DNA from: Myxococcus qinghaiensis
GTDB lineage: Bacteria; Myxococcota; Myxococcia; Myxococcales; Myxococcaceae
Assembly: GCF_024198215.1 (NCBI RefSeq)
Contig: NZ_JAKCFA010000010.1
Location: 124,001-188,000, forward strand
Length of the DNA: 64,000 bases
Direction: 5' to 3'
A program made the translations under genes and the position numbers. Under the pieces are notes generated by a model. It worked only from the letters and a program-made list of their open reading frames with translations. It searched no databases and was not told the origin of the DNA. Every line of letters starts with the position of its first letter. The stretch's first letter is position 1. Shown here piece after piece: positions 16,674-24,442 of the stretch.

Positions 16674-18425
16674 CTACTTCTTCTGCTGCTTGCGGAAGAC
16701 GGGCAGCCCCTTGCTGATGCGGTCGAAGAGCGCTCCCTTGTCGAGCTGCGGCGTCTCTTCATCCTCGTCGTCGTCTGACTCCTCTTCATCGTCGGAGTCG
16801 TCGTCCGCTGCCTCTTCGTCGCCGGAGTCCTCGTCGTCCGAGTCCTCTTCGCCGTCGGAGTCCTCGTCGTCGGATTCCTCATCGTCGGATTCCTCATCGT
16901 CGGAGTCCTCTTCATCATCCGAGTCGACGTCGTCGGAGTCCTCCTCGTCGGAGTCCTCTTCATCGTCCGAGTCGACGTCATCGGAGTCCTCGTCGTCGAG
17001 GTCCTCCACGTCGGAGTCCTCCTCGTCCAGGTCCTCCTCGTCCGACTCCTCCTCCTCGGGTACCTCCTTGGCGCCCTCGAACACCTGGTCGACGAAGATG
17101 GCGCGGAGGTCATCGGCCACGCCGTCGCCGTAGCCCTGGGCGTAGGTGTCGATGTCGAAGTGGTGCTCGGCCTCGACGGTGGCATCGACGGCGTGCTCAT
17201 CCTCGATGACGACCTTGGCCCGGATGGTGTCCGCGCTCAGGATGTGGTCGTTGTAGTAGCCGAGCACCACGTCACGCGCCTCGATGTCGCCCCCGACGCT
17301 GAACTCTCCGGAGGTGTAGAGCCCGTGGCACTTCAGGTCGCCCAGGATGTTCACGAGCGAGTCATTCCCAGCGTCCCACACCACGCCGTGCACGATGACG
17401 TCGCCCGTCACCGCGAAGGGCTTCTGGATATCCAGGTCGCCGTCCACCTCCAGGTCGCCGTGGTGGAAGAAGGCGCGCTTCAGCGTCAGCGGGCCCTTCA
17501 GTCTGACCGTGCGCTCCTCCACTCCGAGCACATCGCTCACGGCCTCCAGCTTGTCCAACGCATCGCTCGGCTCACCGAAGCTGTGCAGCCCCGTGGCCAG
17601 CTCCTGCGCCGAGCTCACCGCGTGCTTGAAGGAGAGCTTCTTGCCCTCCAGCGCCTTCGTCAGCGCGGCCTCGTCGATGGGGAAGGGCGCGAACACGTCG
17701 GTGGGGTCGTGCGGGAAGGCAACGCTCGCCTTGCCTCCGGCGTCCTCCAGCGCCTTGATGGACGCGACGAAGCCCGGCGTGCGCTTGTTGTGGGCCACCC
17801 ACACCTCCTCCTTGGTGCGCAGCCCCACACCCAGCGGCGTGCGTCCCATCCCGTCGAGGGCATTCACTTCCGCGCCGCGCTCGATGAGCAGCTTCACGAG
17901 CTCTGGCTTGCCCACGCCCATCGCGCGATGAAGCGGCGTCTGTCCCGAGTCGTCCCGCACGTTGACGGCCGCGCCCGCGTCCAGGACCTCCCGGTAGATG
18001 GCCTCGGTCGACAGTCTGAACGCGCCGCCGTTCCGGTCCTTCACCTCCGAGGGAACCTTGCCGCCCGCGGCGCGCAGCACCCGGATGAGCTCCAGCGCCC
18101 GGTGCTCACTGTCCTTGTCCGGCTCGTAGGTGACGGCGTGTATCAGCGGTGTCTGCTGATGGTGGTCGCGCGCATTCACATCCGCGCCCGCTTCGATGAG
18201 CGCCCGCGCCACTTCGACGCTGGGGAGCGGCTCGCCCTTCGAGTAGGGCGCCTGCACGGCGAGGTGCAGGGCCGTCATGCCGTACTGGTTGCCCGCCTTC
18301 ACGTCAGCGCCTTCGGCGACGGCCTTCTTCACGGCCTCCGGAGTCAGTTCGTTCTTCCAGCGGGCCTTGGACTCGCAGAGCGAGAGCAGGGCCTGGGTCG
18401 CGTCACTGTTCGACTTCGCCGACAT
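16674..18425 (-). CDS. Ankyrin-repeat protein with bactofilin-like middle and acidic tail
   Basis: 583 residues. Residues 25-205 hold four or five ankyrin repeats (G-M-T-A-L-H-L-A, Q-T-P-L-I-H-A, G-Q-T-P-L-H-R-A, G-R-T-P-L-G-V). Residues ~285-410 are short beta turns of the type G-D-L-E-V-D-G-D-L-D-I and G-D-V-I-V-H-G-V, as in polymer-forming bactofilin-like or beta-helix cytoplasmic proteins. Residues ~437-558 are almost pure Asp, Glu and Ser, and the last 20 are basic (F-R-K-Q-Q-K-K). The start at 18425 is an inner ATG; the frame stays open upstream to 18488. No signal peptide, so it is cytoplasmic. Function unknown; the tail may bind cations or basic proteins. Confidence 0.75.
   Translation of the reverse strand: MSAKSNSDATQALLSLCESKARWKNELTPEAVKKAVAEGADVKAGNQYGMTALHLAVQAPYSKGEPLPSVEVARALIEAGADVNARDHHQQTPLIHAVTYEPDKDSEHRALELIRVLRAAGGKVPSEVKDRNGGAFRLSTEAIYREVLDAGAAVNVRDDSGQTPLHRAMGVGKPELVKLLIERGAEVNALDGMGRTPLGVGLRTKEEVWVAHNKRTPGFVASIKALEDAGGKASVAFPHDPTDVFAPFPIDEAALTKALEGKKLSFKHAVSSAQELATGLHSFGEPSDALDKLEAVSDVLGVEERTVRLKGPLTLKRAFFHHGDLEVDGDLDIQKPFAVTGDVIVHGVVWDAGNDSLVNILGDLKCHGLYTSGEFSVGGDIEARDVVLGYYNDHILSADTIRAKVVIEDEHAVDATVEAEHHFDIDTYAQGYGDGVADDLRAIFVDQVFEGAKEVPEEEESDEEDLDEEDSDVEDLDDEDSDDVDSDDEEDSDEEDSDDVDSDDEEDSDDEESDDEESDDEDSDGEEDSDDEDSGDEEAADDDSDDEEESDDDEDEETPQLDKGALFDRISKGLPVFRKQQKK
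16755..17060. repeat. Low-complexity acidic coding repeat
   Basis: About 300 bases of imperfect short units on the theme TCC-TCG-TCG-GAG, coding (minus strand) for runs such as D-S-D-D-E-E-D and E-E-S-D-D-E. A 24-27 base unit recurs several times, so copy number may vary between strains by slippage. Confidence 0.75.
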
Positions 18426-18674
18426 TTCAGCCTCGGAGGTGGAAAGCGGCGCGAGTGTCCGGGAAGCCCCGTGCACTGTCACCCGCAATCCCGCCGGGTG
18501 GGTTTCGTCGAGCGCCGCCCCTCACCCGGAGCATGGGCGAGGCCCCATGTCATGGGTTTTCCACAAATCGATGACTTCAAGCCCCTTGTTCTGCCTGCTT
18601 GCCGACCCCGTTCGTCGTCGCCATGGAGGGGAGACCAGCGGGCGGGGGTGAGGTGGCGCTATGGTGCGTGGCGT

Positions 18675-19757
18675 ATGTCCTCCCAAGACCTCGCCATGAG
18701 GCTCGCCCGCACGACGCTCGAGCTGTGCCGCATCTCCAGCCCCATCACCCACGAAGGCCCCATCGCCGACTTCGTCGAGCGCTGGGCGCTCCAGCACTTC
18801 CCCGCGAGGGAGGTCTTCCGGGTGGGGCACACGTTGCTGCTGGGTCGCCTGGATGACCCTCGCCCCACGGTGGCGCTCATCGGCCACCTGGACACGGTGC
18901 CCGCGCACCCCAGTGACGTGGGGCGGGAGCCTCGCATCGAGGGTGAGCGCGTCTTCGGCCTGGGTGCTTCGGACATGAAGGGCGGGCTGGCGGTGATGAT
19001 GGCGCTGGCGGAGGACCTGCGCCGCGACACGCTGCCCGTGAATCTGGCGTTCCTCTTCTACGAGCGCGAAGAGGGCGCCTATGCGGAGAGCGGCTTGATT
19101 CCCCTCTTCGCGAAGCGGCCGGACCTGGCGGGCGTGAAGTTCGGCATCGCGATGGAGCCCACGGACAGCGAGGTGCAGGTGGGCTGCGTCGGCTCCATGC
19201 AGGTGACGGTGCGCTTCACCGGGCGCAGCGCGCACTCGGCGCGGCCGTGGCAGGGGGAGAATGCCATCCACAAGGCGGGGCCGTTCCTCACGGAGCTGCT
19301 GGCCCGTCAGCGTGTGGAGGTGAATGTCGACGGCTTCCGCTTCTATGAGGTCATCAACGCCACGCTCGCCAAGGGTGGGCGCGCGCGCAACGTCATCCCC
19401 GAGGCGTTCGAGCTGAACCTCAACTACCGCTTCGCGCCGGGCAAGAGCATCGAACAGGCGAAGGCGGATGTGCACGCGCTCGTCGCGGGCCGCGCGGAGG
19501 TGGAAATCTCGGACGCGTCACCCAGCGGGCCTGTCGTCGCCGGCAATCCGCTGTTCCAGAAGCTGCTCGCCATCACCGGGCTGCCCGCCGCGTCCAAGCA
19601 GGCGTGGACGGATGTGGCCCGCTTCGGCGAGTGGGGCGTGGATGCCATCAACTACGGCCCTGGTGAGACGGCGCAGGCCCATCAGGCCAACGAGAGCGCG
19701 CCCATCGCTCCTTTGGCCGTGGCCTACGAGAAGCTGGCCGCGTTCCTCAAGGGCTGA
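18675..19757 (+). CDS. dapE: M20 peptidase, succinyl-diaminopimelate desuccinylase
   Basis: 360 residues. The zinc site is clear: H71-L-D73-T-V-P, the bridging aspartate D100 in G-A-S-D-M-K-G-G, and the catalytic glutamate pair E132/E133 in Y-E-R-E-E-G. The lid domain lies at about residues 175-285 (S-A-H-S-A-R-P-W-Q-G-E-N-A). It hydrolyses N-succinyl-LL-diaminopimelate to LL-diaminopimelate and succinate. The presence of dapD 4.6 kb upstream supports dapE over other M20 amidases such as ArgE, which this length and motif set also allow. The start at 18675 has no strong ribosome site. Nearest neighbour upstream is divergent. Confidence 0.88.
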   Translation: MSSQDLAMRLARTTLELCRISSPITHEGPIADFVERWALQHFPAREVFRVGHTLLLGRLDDPRPTVALIGHLDTVPAHPSDVGREPRIEGERVFGLGASDMKGGLAVMMALAEDLRRDTLPVNLAFLFYEREEGAYAESGLIPLFAKRPDLAGVKFGIAMEPTDSEVQVGCVGSMQVTVRFTGRSAHSARPWQGENAIHKAGPFLTELLARQRVEVNVDGFRFYEVINATLAKGGRARNVIPEAFELNLNYRFAPGKSIEQAKADVHALVAGRAEVEISDASPSGPVVAGNPLFQKLLAITGLPAASKQAWTDVARFGEWGVDAINYGPGETAQAHQANESAPIAPLAVAYEKLAAFLKG

Positions 19758-19811
19758 CGGGGCGGGCTCCGCAAAGGGGGCGCGGGAGGACTAGAATCCA
19801 CCGCGCCCGCC

Positions 19812-20969
19812 ATGTCGTCGAATCCTCCCCTGTCCTTGAGCACCCCCGCTCGCGCCGACGAGCCCTCTGCCTCCTGGCGCGGACTCGCGAGCCGCTGGCG
19901 TTGGCCCGCGCTGGTGCTGGCGGGCTACACGGTGCTCGCGCTCCTCTATGGCGCGCAGCTCTTCGTCTACCGCGCGTCGCGAGGCGAGCCCTCCAACACC
20001 GGCGAGGCCCTGCTGACGGGCGCCATCGTCTGGTACTGCTGGGCGGTCCTGACGCCCTTCATCCTCGCGGTGGCGCGCCGGGTGGCGGCGACGGGGAAGC
20101 CCTGGCCCGTGCAGCTCGTGCTCCATGTACCGCCGGGGTTGTTCTTCGCGGTGCTGCACCTGGCGCTCGTCGCGGTGTTGAGGCAGTTCGTCCAGGTGCC
20201 GAACGGAGGCGGGTGGCCGGCGGCGTGGACGCACTTCACGTGGATGCTGTCGAAGACGACGGACTTCGACCTGCTTGTCTACCTCTCCGTGGTGGGGCTC
20301 GACGCGGCGCTGGGGTACTCGCGGAGGATGCGCGAGGAGGCGGTGAGGGCTTCCCGGCTGGAGGCGCAGCTCGCGCAGGCGCAGCTCCACCTCTTGCGCA
20401 GCCAGCTGCGTCCCCACTTCCTGTTCAACACGCTGCATGCCATCTCCACGCTGATGCATCGCGACGTGGAGTCGGCGGACCGCATGGTGGGACAGCTCAG
20501 CGAGCTGCTGCGCGCGAGCCTGGACCGGGACGGCCGCCACGAAGTGCCCCTGTCCGAGGAGCTGGAGCTGCTGTCGCCCTATCTCGACATCGAGCGCACC
20601 CGCTTCTCGGACCGGCTCCAGGTGGAGGTGGACGTGTCCCCGGAGGTGCGTGACGCCCTCGTGCCTCCGCTGCTGCTCCAGCCCCTGGTCGAGAACGCGA
20701 TTCGTCACGGCATCGCCCCGCGCCGGGGGCCAGGCCGAGTCTGGGTTCGCGTACACCGGGATGGGGGGCGTCTGGCGCTGGAGGTGGGCGACGACGGGGT
20801 GGGGCCACCACCGGGCGTCACGGAGCTGAATGAGGGCATCGGCCTGGGGTCCACGCGTGCGCGCCTGGAGCGGCTCCATGGTGCCGAGCAGTCGCTGACG
20901 TGGCGGGCCCAGGCGCCGAGCGGCTTCGTCGTCTCGCTCTCGCTGCCCTATCGGAGTGCCCGGGCATGA
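19812..20969 (+). CDS. LytS-type membrane sensor histidine kinase
   Basis: 385 residues with four predicted membrane helices (about 31-52, 63-86, 100-125 and 140-168), then the His_kinase domain of the LytS/YehU class: H202 in R-P-H-F-L-F-N-T-L-H-A-I-S, followed by an HATPase with E-N-A-I-R-H-G and D-D-G-V-G. No known extracellular sensor domain, so the signal probably acts in or at the membrane. It is followed by a LytTR response regulator. The 3' end is involved in a tandem duplication: the stop overlaps the start of a 37-codon chimeric frame, which in turn overlaps the regulator start. Confidence 0.9.
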   Translation: MSSNPPLSLSTPARADEPSASWRGLASRWRWPALVLAGYTVLALLYGAQLFVYRASRGEPSNTGEALLTGAIVWYCWAVLTPFILAVARRVAATGKPWPVQLVLHVPPGLFFAVLHLALVAVLRQFVQVPNGGGWPAAWTHFTWMLSKTTDFDLLVYLSVVGLDAALGYSRRMREEAVRASRLEAQLAQAQLHLLRSQLRPHFLFNTLHAISTLMHRDVESADRMVGQLSELLRASLDRDGRHEVPLSEELELLSPYLDIERTRFSDRLQVEVDVSPEVRDALVPPLLLQPLVENAIRHGIAPRRGPGRVWVRVHRDGGRLALEVGDDGVGPPPGVTELNEGIGLGSTRARLERLHGAEQSLTWRAQAPSGFVVSLSLPYRSARA

Positions 20970-21113
20970 CGACGGTGTGCACGCTCATCGTCGATGACGA
21001 GCCGCTGATGTGGCTTGCCCAGACGCTGAGCGCCTTCGTTGTCACGCCTTCATTGTACTCCCGAAGTGCCCGGACATGACGGTACGCACGCTCATCGTCG
21101 ATGACGAACCGCT
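20893..21113 (+). repeat. Diverged tandem duplication across the kinase/regulator junction
   Basis: The segment 20893-21006 (last ~24 kinase codons plus the first 14 regulator codons) is repeated at 21003-21112. By hand alignment about 80% of bases match, with one 3-base gap inside the regulator part. The period is 110 bases before the gap and 107 after it. The drift shows the duplication is not recent. Confidence 0.85.
20966..21079 (+). CDS. Vestigial 37-codon chimeric frame (regulator start fused to kinase end)
   Basis: This frame begins ATG at 20966 inside the kinase stop (ATGA) and reads M-T-T-V-C-T-L-I-V-D-D-E-P-L, the start of the regulator. It then runs into a degraded copy of the kinase C-terminus and stops at 21077-21079, overlapping the regulator ATG at 21076 (again ATGA). 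It is a by-product of the tandem duplication. It may still matter, because a ribosome leaving the kinase can pass through this frame to reach the regulator. It is unlikely to make a working protein. Confidence 0.6.
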   Translation: MTTVCTLIVDDEPLMWLAQTLSAFVVTPSLYSRSART

Positions 21114-21846
21114 GGCCCGCGAGCGCCTGCGTATGCTCCTGGCCTCCGAGCCGGACCTGCACCCGGTGGCCGAGTGTGGTGATGGGCAGGAGGCCCTGGA
21201 GGTGCTAGCCCGGGAGCGGCCCGCGCTGGTCTTCCTGGACGTGGAGATGCCGGAGCGGGATGGCTTCGGCGTGCTGGCCGAGGCGTCGCTGGCGCCTCCG
21301 CCCGTCATCGTCTTCGTGACGGCGTGGCCGCAGCACGCGCTGCGGGCCTTCGATGCCGCCGCCGTGGACTACCTGCTCAAGCCCTTCACGGTGGAGCGCT
21401 TCCGTCGCACGCTGGCGCGCGTGCGTGAGCGCCTGGCCGCGCCCCCGGGAGACTTGCGCCAGCAGCTCCAGCGCCTGTTCCAGGAGCTGCGCCCGGAACC
21501 CGTTCCTGGGAGCGCGGAGCGCCTGGTGGTGAAGACCGGGAGCCGGACGCTGCTGGTGCCGGTGGAGGACCTGGACTGGGTGGAGTCCGCCGGCAACTAC
21601 GTCACGCTGCATGTCGGCGCGGAGGAGCACCTGTTGCGCGAGACGATGGCGGAGCTGGAGGCGCGGTTGCCGCCGCGACGGTTCGCTCGGGTGCATCGCT
21701 CGGCGCTGGTGAACGTGGACCGCATCGTCTCGCTGTCACCCACGCTGTCGGGCGACCACCGGCTGGTGCTGCGCGATGGACAGGAGCTGACGTTGAGTCG
21801 CACCTACCGGGCCCGACTGGAGCAGGTGCTCGGCCATCCGTTGTGA
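21076..21846 (+). CDS. LytTR-family response regulator
   Basis: 256 residues. A receiver domain (residues 1-120) has D9/D10, the phospho-acceptor D55 in F-L-D-V-E-M-P, T/S in F-V-T-A-W and K in L-L-K-P-F. A Q/L-rich linker leads to a LytTR DNA-binding domain (about 150-256: S-R-T-L-L-V-P-V-E-D-L-D-W-V-E-S-A-G-N-Y-V, then F-A-R-V-H-R-S-A-L-V-N). It partners with the LytS-type kinase directly upstream. The start is taken where the receiver motif begins and where the stop of the vestigial frame overlaps. Targets unknown. Confidence 0.92.
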   Translation: MTVRTLIVDDEPLARERLRMLLASEPDLHPVAECGDGQEALEVLARERPALVFLDVEMPERDGFGVLAEASLAPPPVIVFVTAWPQHALRAFDAAAVDYLLKPFTVERFRRTLARVRERLAAPPGDLRQQLQRLFQELRPEPVPGSAERLVVKTGSRTLLVPVEDLDWVESAGNYVTLHVGAEEHLLRETMAELEARLPPRRFARVHRSALVNVDRIVSLSPTLSGDHRLVLRDGQELTLSRTYRARLEQVLGHPL

Positions 21847-21859
21847 CGGGTGCCCCTGC

Positions 21860-22096
21860 TCACTCCTCGTCGACGGTCAGCAGGTCTCCAGGGTCCGGGT
21901 CGTACTGGATGAGGTCGCCCGGCGCGCATCCGAGGGCCATGCACAGCTTGGACAGGGTCGAGAACCGGACCCCCTTCACCTTGCCCGAGCGGAACAAGGA
22001 CAGGTGCGTCTGGCTCACGCCGATCTGCTCGGCGAGCTGCTTCGCCTTCAGGCCCTTCCTGGCGAGCACCTCATCCAGCGTGATTCGAATCGGCAT
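21860..22096 (-). CDS. Small XRE-family transcriptional regulator (YozG-like)
   Basis: 78 residues, all one helix-turn-helix domain: L-D-E-V-L-A-R-K-G-L-K-A-K-Q-L-A-E-Q-I-G-V-S-Q-T-H-L-S-L, with the recognition helix near residues 28-38. The C-terminal G-D-L-I-Q-Y-D-P-D is typical of the YozG/HTH_26 group that pairs with DUF2975 membrane proteins. Its start overlaps the stop of the DUF2975 gene (TGATG), so the two are co-translated. It probably binds the inverted repeats in the AT-rich region at 22613-22663. Confidence 0.9.
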   Translation of the reverse strand: MPIRITLDEVLARKGLKAKQLAEQIGVSQTHLSLFRSGKVKGVRFSTLSKLCMALGCAPGDLIQYDPDPGDLLTVDEE

Positions 22097-22599
22097 CAGA
22101 AAATCTCTTCGAGCTCGCTCTGCAGAGCGAAGGCATGCGTCAGGACGTTGGCCAGGAGCGTCAGCGCGAGGCCGACGGCGCCCAGCACGAGTCCCCCCAC
22201 GTCATACGCGATGACATAGCCCGGCTCGAAGCCGATGAGGCGCATCAAGCTCGGGACGATGAATACGCCGAGCAACGCGCCCATGGCGAGCATGACCCCG
22301 ACGCGACTCAAGGCCCGGGTGAGCGTGGGCGTGTAGAACTCCCCGCGAGCGAACGCCGCCGACGCCTGGCGAATCCACCACAGCGCCAGCAGGTAGAAGA
22401 CCTCGGGAATGGCGGCCACGGCCTGTTGCGCCAGCCGACGCACCGGCTCCGGGCCTCCGTCCCGATGGAGCGCGAGCGTGACGGCGGAGAACCGCTCCAG
22501 CACCAGCAACACCGACAGCAGCGCCACCAGCAACGTCATCACACGGCGCAGTCGCGCGCCGCGGGTCCGGATTCGCGCCGTCATCGTTTTCGAGGTCAT
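22096..22599 (-). CDS. DUF2975 family membrane protein
   Basis: 167 residues with four predicted helices (about 15-32, 55-75, 97-118 and 128-152) and the A-x-F-A-R-G-E-F-Y-T-P motif between helices 2 and 3 that marks DUF2975. It is paired with the XRE gene downstream, as is usual for this family; the membrane protein may hold or sense for the regulator, which is inference. The start at 22599 is chosen over the longer frame to 22641 because the latter would begin inside the AT-rich operator region. Confidence 0.82.
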   Translation of the reverse strand: MTSKTMTARIRTRGARLRRVMTLLVALLSVLLVLERFSAVTLALHRDGGPEPVRRLAQQAVAAIPEVFYLLALWWIRQASAAFARGEFYTPTLTRALSRVGVMLAMGALLGVFIVPSLMRLIGFEPGYVIAYDVGGLVLGAVGLALTLLANVLTHAFALQSELEEIF

Positions 22600-22612
22600 G
22601 GCAGGTGGGGAA

Positions 22613-22629
22613 TTTAAGCTTGACTTAAA
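22613..22629. promoter_or_regulatory. Operator-like inverted repeat A
   Basis: TTTAAG (22613-22618) and CTTAAA (22624-22629) form a perfect inverted repeat with spacer CTTGA, in a strikingly AT-rich stretch (22611-22665) between divergent DUF2975/XRE and ABC genes. The half-site GACTTAAAT (22622-22630) recurs as GAGTTAAAT 32 bases on. Confidence 0.6.
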
Positions 22630-22642
22630 TAAAACGGCCACT

Positions 22643-22663
22643 AATTTAATTTAGAGTTAAATT
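22643..22663. promoter_or_regulatory. Operator-like inverted repeat B
   Basis: AATTTAA (22643-22649) and TTAAATT (22657-22663) form a perfect seven-base inverted repeat with a seven-base spacer, 24 bases before the ABC ATPase start. With repeat A, about three helical turns away, it could bind the XRE regulator and control both directions. Confidence 0.6.
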
Positions 22664-22686
22664 TCTCCAGCCTGAGGACAGGCTCC

Positions 22687-23595
22687 ATGCACTGCATCGA
22701 AGTGGGCGGGCTGGTCCATCGCTACGGAGAGGACACCGTGCTGGGAGGCATCGACCTCCAGGTGCCTCGCGGAAGCATCTATGGGTTCCTGGGACCGAAT
22801 GGCGCCGGGAAGACGACGACGCTTCGGTTGATGCTGGGCCTGCTGCGCAAGCAGCAAGGCTCCATCCGGGTCTTCGGTCGAAGCTTCGACGAGCATCGCC
22901 TCGAGATTCTCCGCAAGGTCGGCGCGCTCATCGAGAGCCCCTCGCTCTACGACCACCTCACGGCCGTCGAGAACCTGGAGCTGCTGCAGCGCGTGCATCA
23001 GTGCCCCCGGTCGCGCATCCAGGAGGTCCTGGCGCTCGTGGACCTGGTGGGCACGGGGGGGAAGACCACCCGCCAGTTCTCGCTGGGCATGAAGCAGCGG
23101 CTGAGCATCGCCATCGCGCTCTTGCACAGCCCGGAGCTGCTCATCCTGGATGAGCCCACCAACGGGCTGGACCCGAACGGCATCATCGAGATGCGAGAGC
23201 TGCTCAAGCGGCTGAACCGCGAGCACGGCATCACGATTCTCATTTCGAGCCACCTTCTGGCGGAGATTGAGCGGCTGGTGACCGATGTCGGAATCATCAG
23301 CCGGGGAACGATGCGGTTCCAGGGCACCATGAGCGAGCTGAAGCAGCGGCGGCACCGTGCGCTCGCCGTCACCGTGCGCACCAGCGATGACGGCAAGGCC
23401 CTGCGGCTCCTCACGGACCAGGGCCTCTCTGTCCGAGCCGAGGAGGGTCAGCTCGTCCTGCCCGGGGCCGCGGATGGAGAGGTCGCCGCGGTGAACCGGT
23501 GCCTCGTGAGCAGCGGCCTGGATGTCTATGAACTCCACGTGGCCCGGAACGACCTGGAGTCCATCTTCATGGAGCTGATTGAAGGTGTCGCGTGA
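22687..23595 (+). CDS. ABC transporter ATP-binding protein, bacitracin/lantibiotic-resistance type
   Basis: 302 residues. Walker A G-P-N-G-A-G-K-T-T at 36-44, Q-loop region after S-P-S-L-Y-D-H-L-T, signature F-S-L-G-M-K-Q-R-L (the S-L-G-M form common in BcrA-type ATPases), Walker B L-L-I-L-D-E-P-T-N-G-L-D-P and switch histidine in S-S-H-L. A C-terminal ~75-residue domain follows. It drives the permease encoded next (4-bp GTGA overlap). It is likely an exporter for peptide antibiotics or self-made peptides, and is divergent from the XRE/DUF2975 pair that probably regulates it. Confidence 0.9.
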   Translation: MHCIEVGGLVHRYGEDTVLGGIDLQVPRGSIYGFLGPNGAGKTTTLRLMLGLLRKQQGSIRVFGRSFDEHRLEILRKVGALIESPSLYDHLTAVENLELLQRVHQCPRSRIQEVLALVDLVGTGGKTTRQFSLGMKQRLSIAIALLHSPELLILDEPTNGLDPNGIIEMRELLKRLNREHGITILISSHLLAEIERLVTDVGIISRGTMRFQGTMSELKQRRHRALAVTVRTSDDGKALRLLTDQGLSVRAEEGQLVLPGAADGEVAAVNRCLVSSGLDVYELHVARNDLESIFMELIEGVA

Positions 23596-24371
23596 GCTTC
23601 GTCCACAGCCTCCAGAGCGAGTGGCTCAAGCAGCGCAAGAGCCTCGCCTCCTGGATGGTGCTGCTGGGGGCGTTCTTCACCCCGGCGGTCATCATCGTTG
23701 CCCGGCTGCTTCACGGCGAAGGGCTGCCGGCCCTCTACGCCGCGGACGGCTTCTGGACCCTGCTATGGAGGAACTCGTGGGAGTCGGCGGCCATCTTCTT
23801 CCTGCCGATGGGAGGAATCCTGGCGACCACGCTGATGACCCAGCTGGAGTACAAGAACAACGCCTGGAAGCTGGTCCACGTGTTGCCGCTGAGCCTGGCG
23901 ACCCTCTACTTCTCCAAGCTCGCCATCATCCTGCTGACGCTCGCGCGGTTCTTCCTGCTGTTCAACGTCGGCATCTATCTGTCGGCCGTCATCCCGGCCC
24001 TGCTCGTGTCGGGCGTCCCATATCCGAAGGGCCCGATTCCCTTCACGCGGTTCCTCGGAGAGAACCTGCTGTTCTTCGTGGACTGTCTGCCCATCGTGGC
24101 GCTGCAGTACCTCATCAGCTTGCGCTCCCGGAACTTCCTCGTGCCCATTGGCTTCGGGTTCCTGCTCTGGGTCGGGACGCTGGCCGCGCTGTCCTGGCGT
24201 TGGAACTTCCTGATTCCCTACGCCTACACGATGATTGACTACCTGCGGGCCGGGAACAGCAGCAAGGTCGCCACGCCCCTCGTCGATATCCACCTGATGG
24301 CTGGCGGGTACTTCCTCCTCTTCACCGTCGCCGGGTATTGGCTCTTTTCAACCCAGAAGGAGAAGGGCTGA
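23592..24371 (+). CDS. ABC-2 type permease partner (lantibiotic-immunity type)
   Basis: 259 residues with six predicted membrane helices. The N-terminal E-W-L-K-Q-R-K-S and the early L-E-Y-K-N-N-A-W-K motif in the first loop are typical of ABC2_membrane_4 (MutE/EpiE/BcrB-like) permeases. The GTG start at 23592 overlaps the ATPase stop, giving strict coupling. Only one permease gene is present, so it may act as a homodimer. Substrate unknown. Confidence 0.85.
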   Translation: MSFVHSLQSEWLKQRKSLASWMVLLGAFFTPAVIIVARLLHGEGLPALYAADGFWTLLWRNSWESAAIFFLPMGGILATTLMTQLEYKNNAWKLVHVLPLSLATLYFSKLAIILLTLARFFLLFNVGIYLSAVIPALLVSGVPYPKGPIPFTRFLGENLLFFVDCLPIVALQYLISLRSRNFLVPIGFGFLLWVGTLAALSWRWNFLIPYAYTMIDYLRAGNSSKVATPLVDIHLMAGGYFLLFTVAGYWLFSTQKEKG

Positions 24372-24400
24372 GCGCGCGGCACGGCTGGGAAGACGCAAGC

Positions 24401-24420
24401 CCACCCGCACACCCGGGTGG
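24401..24420. terminator. Hairpin after the ABC permease
   Basis: CCACCCG (24401-24407) pairs with CGGGTGG (24414-24420) around a six-base loop, 30 bases after the permease stop and just before a convergent stop. No T-tract. Confidence 0.4.
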
Positions 24421-24442
24421 TCGGCCCCGCGCCACGCTTCTG

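Noticed and set aside
17160..18660. Extension of dapE upstream as a ~500-codon fusion
   Set aside because: The extension is antisense to the ankyrin gene and has no domain; the M20 fold starts at 18675.
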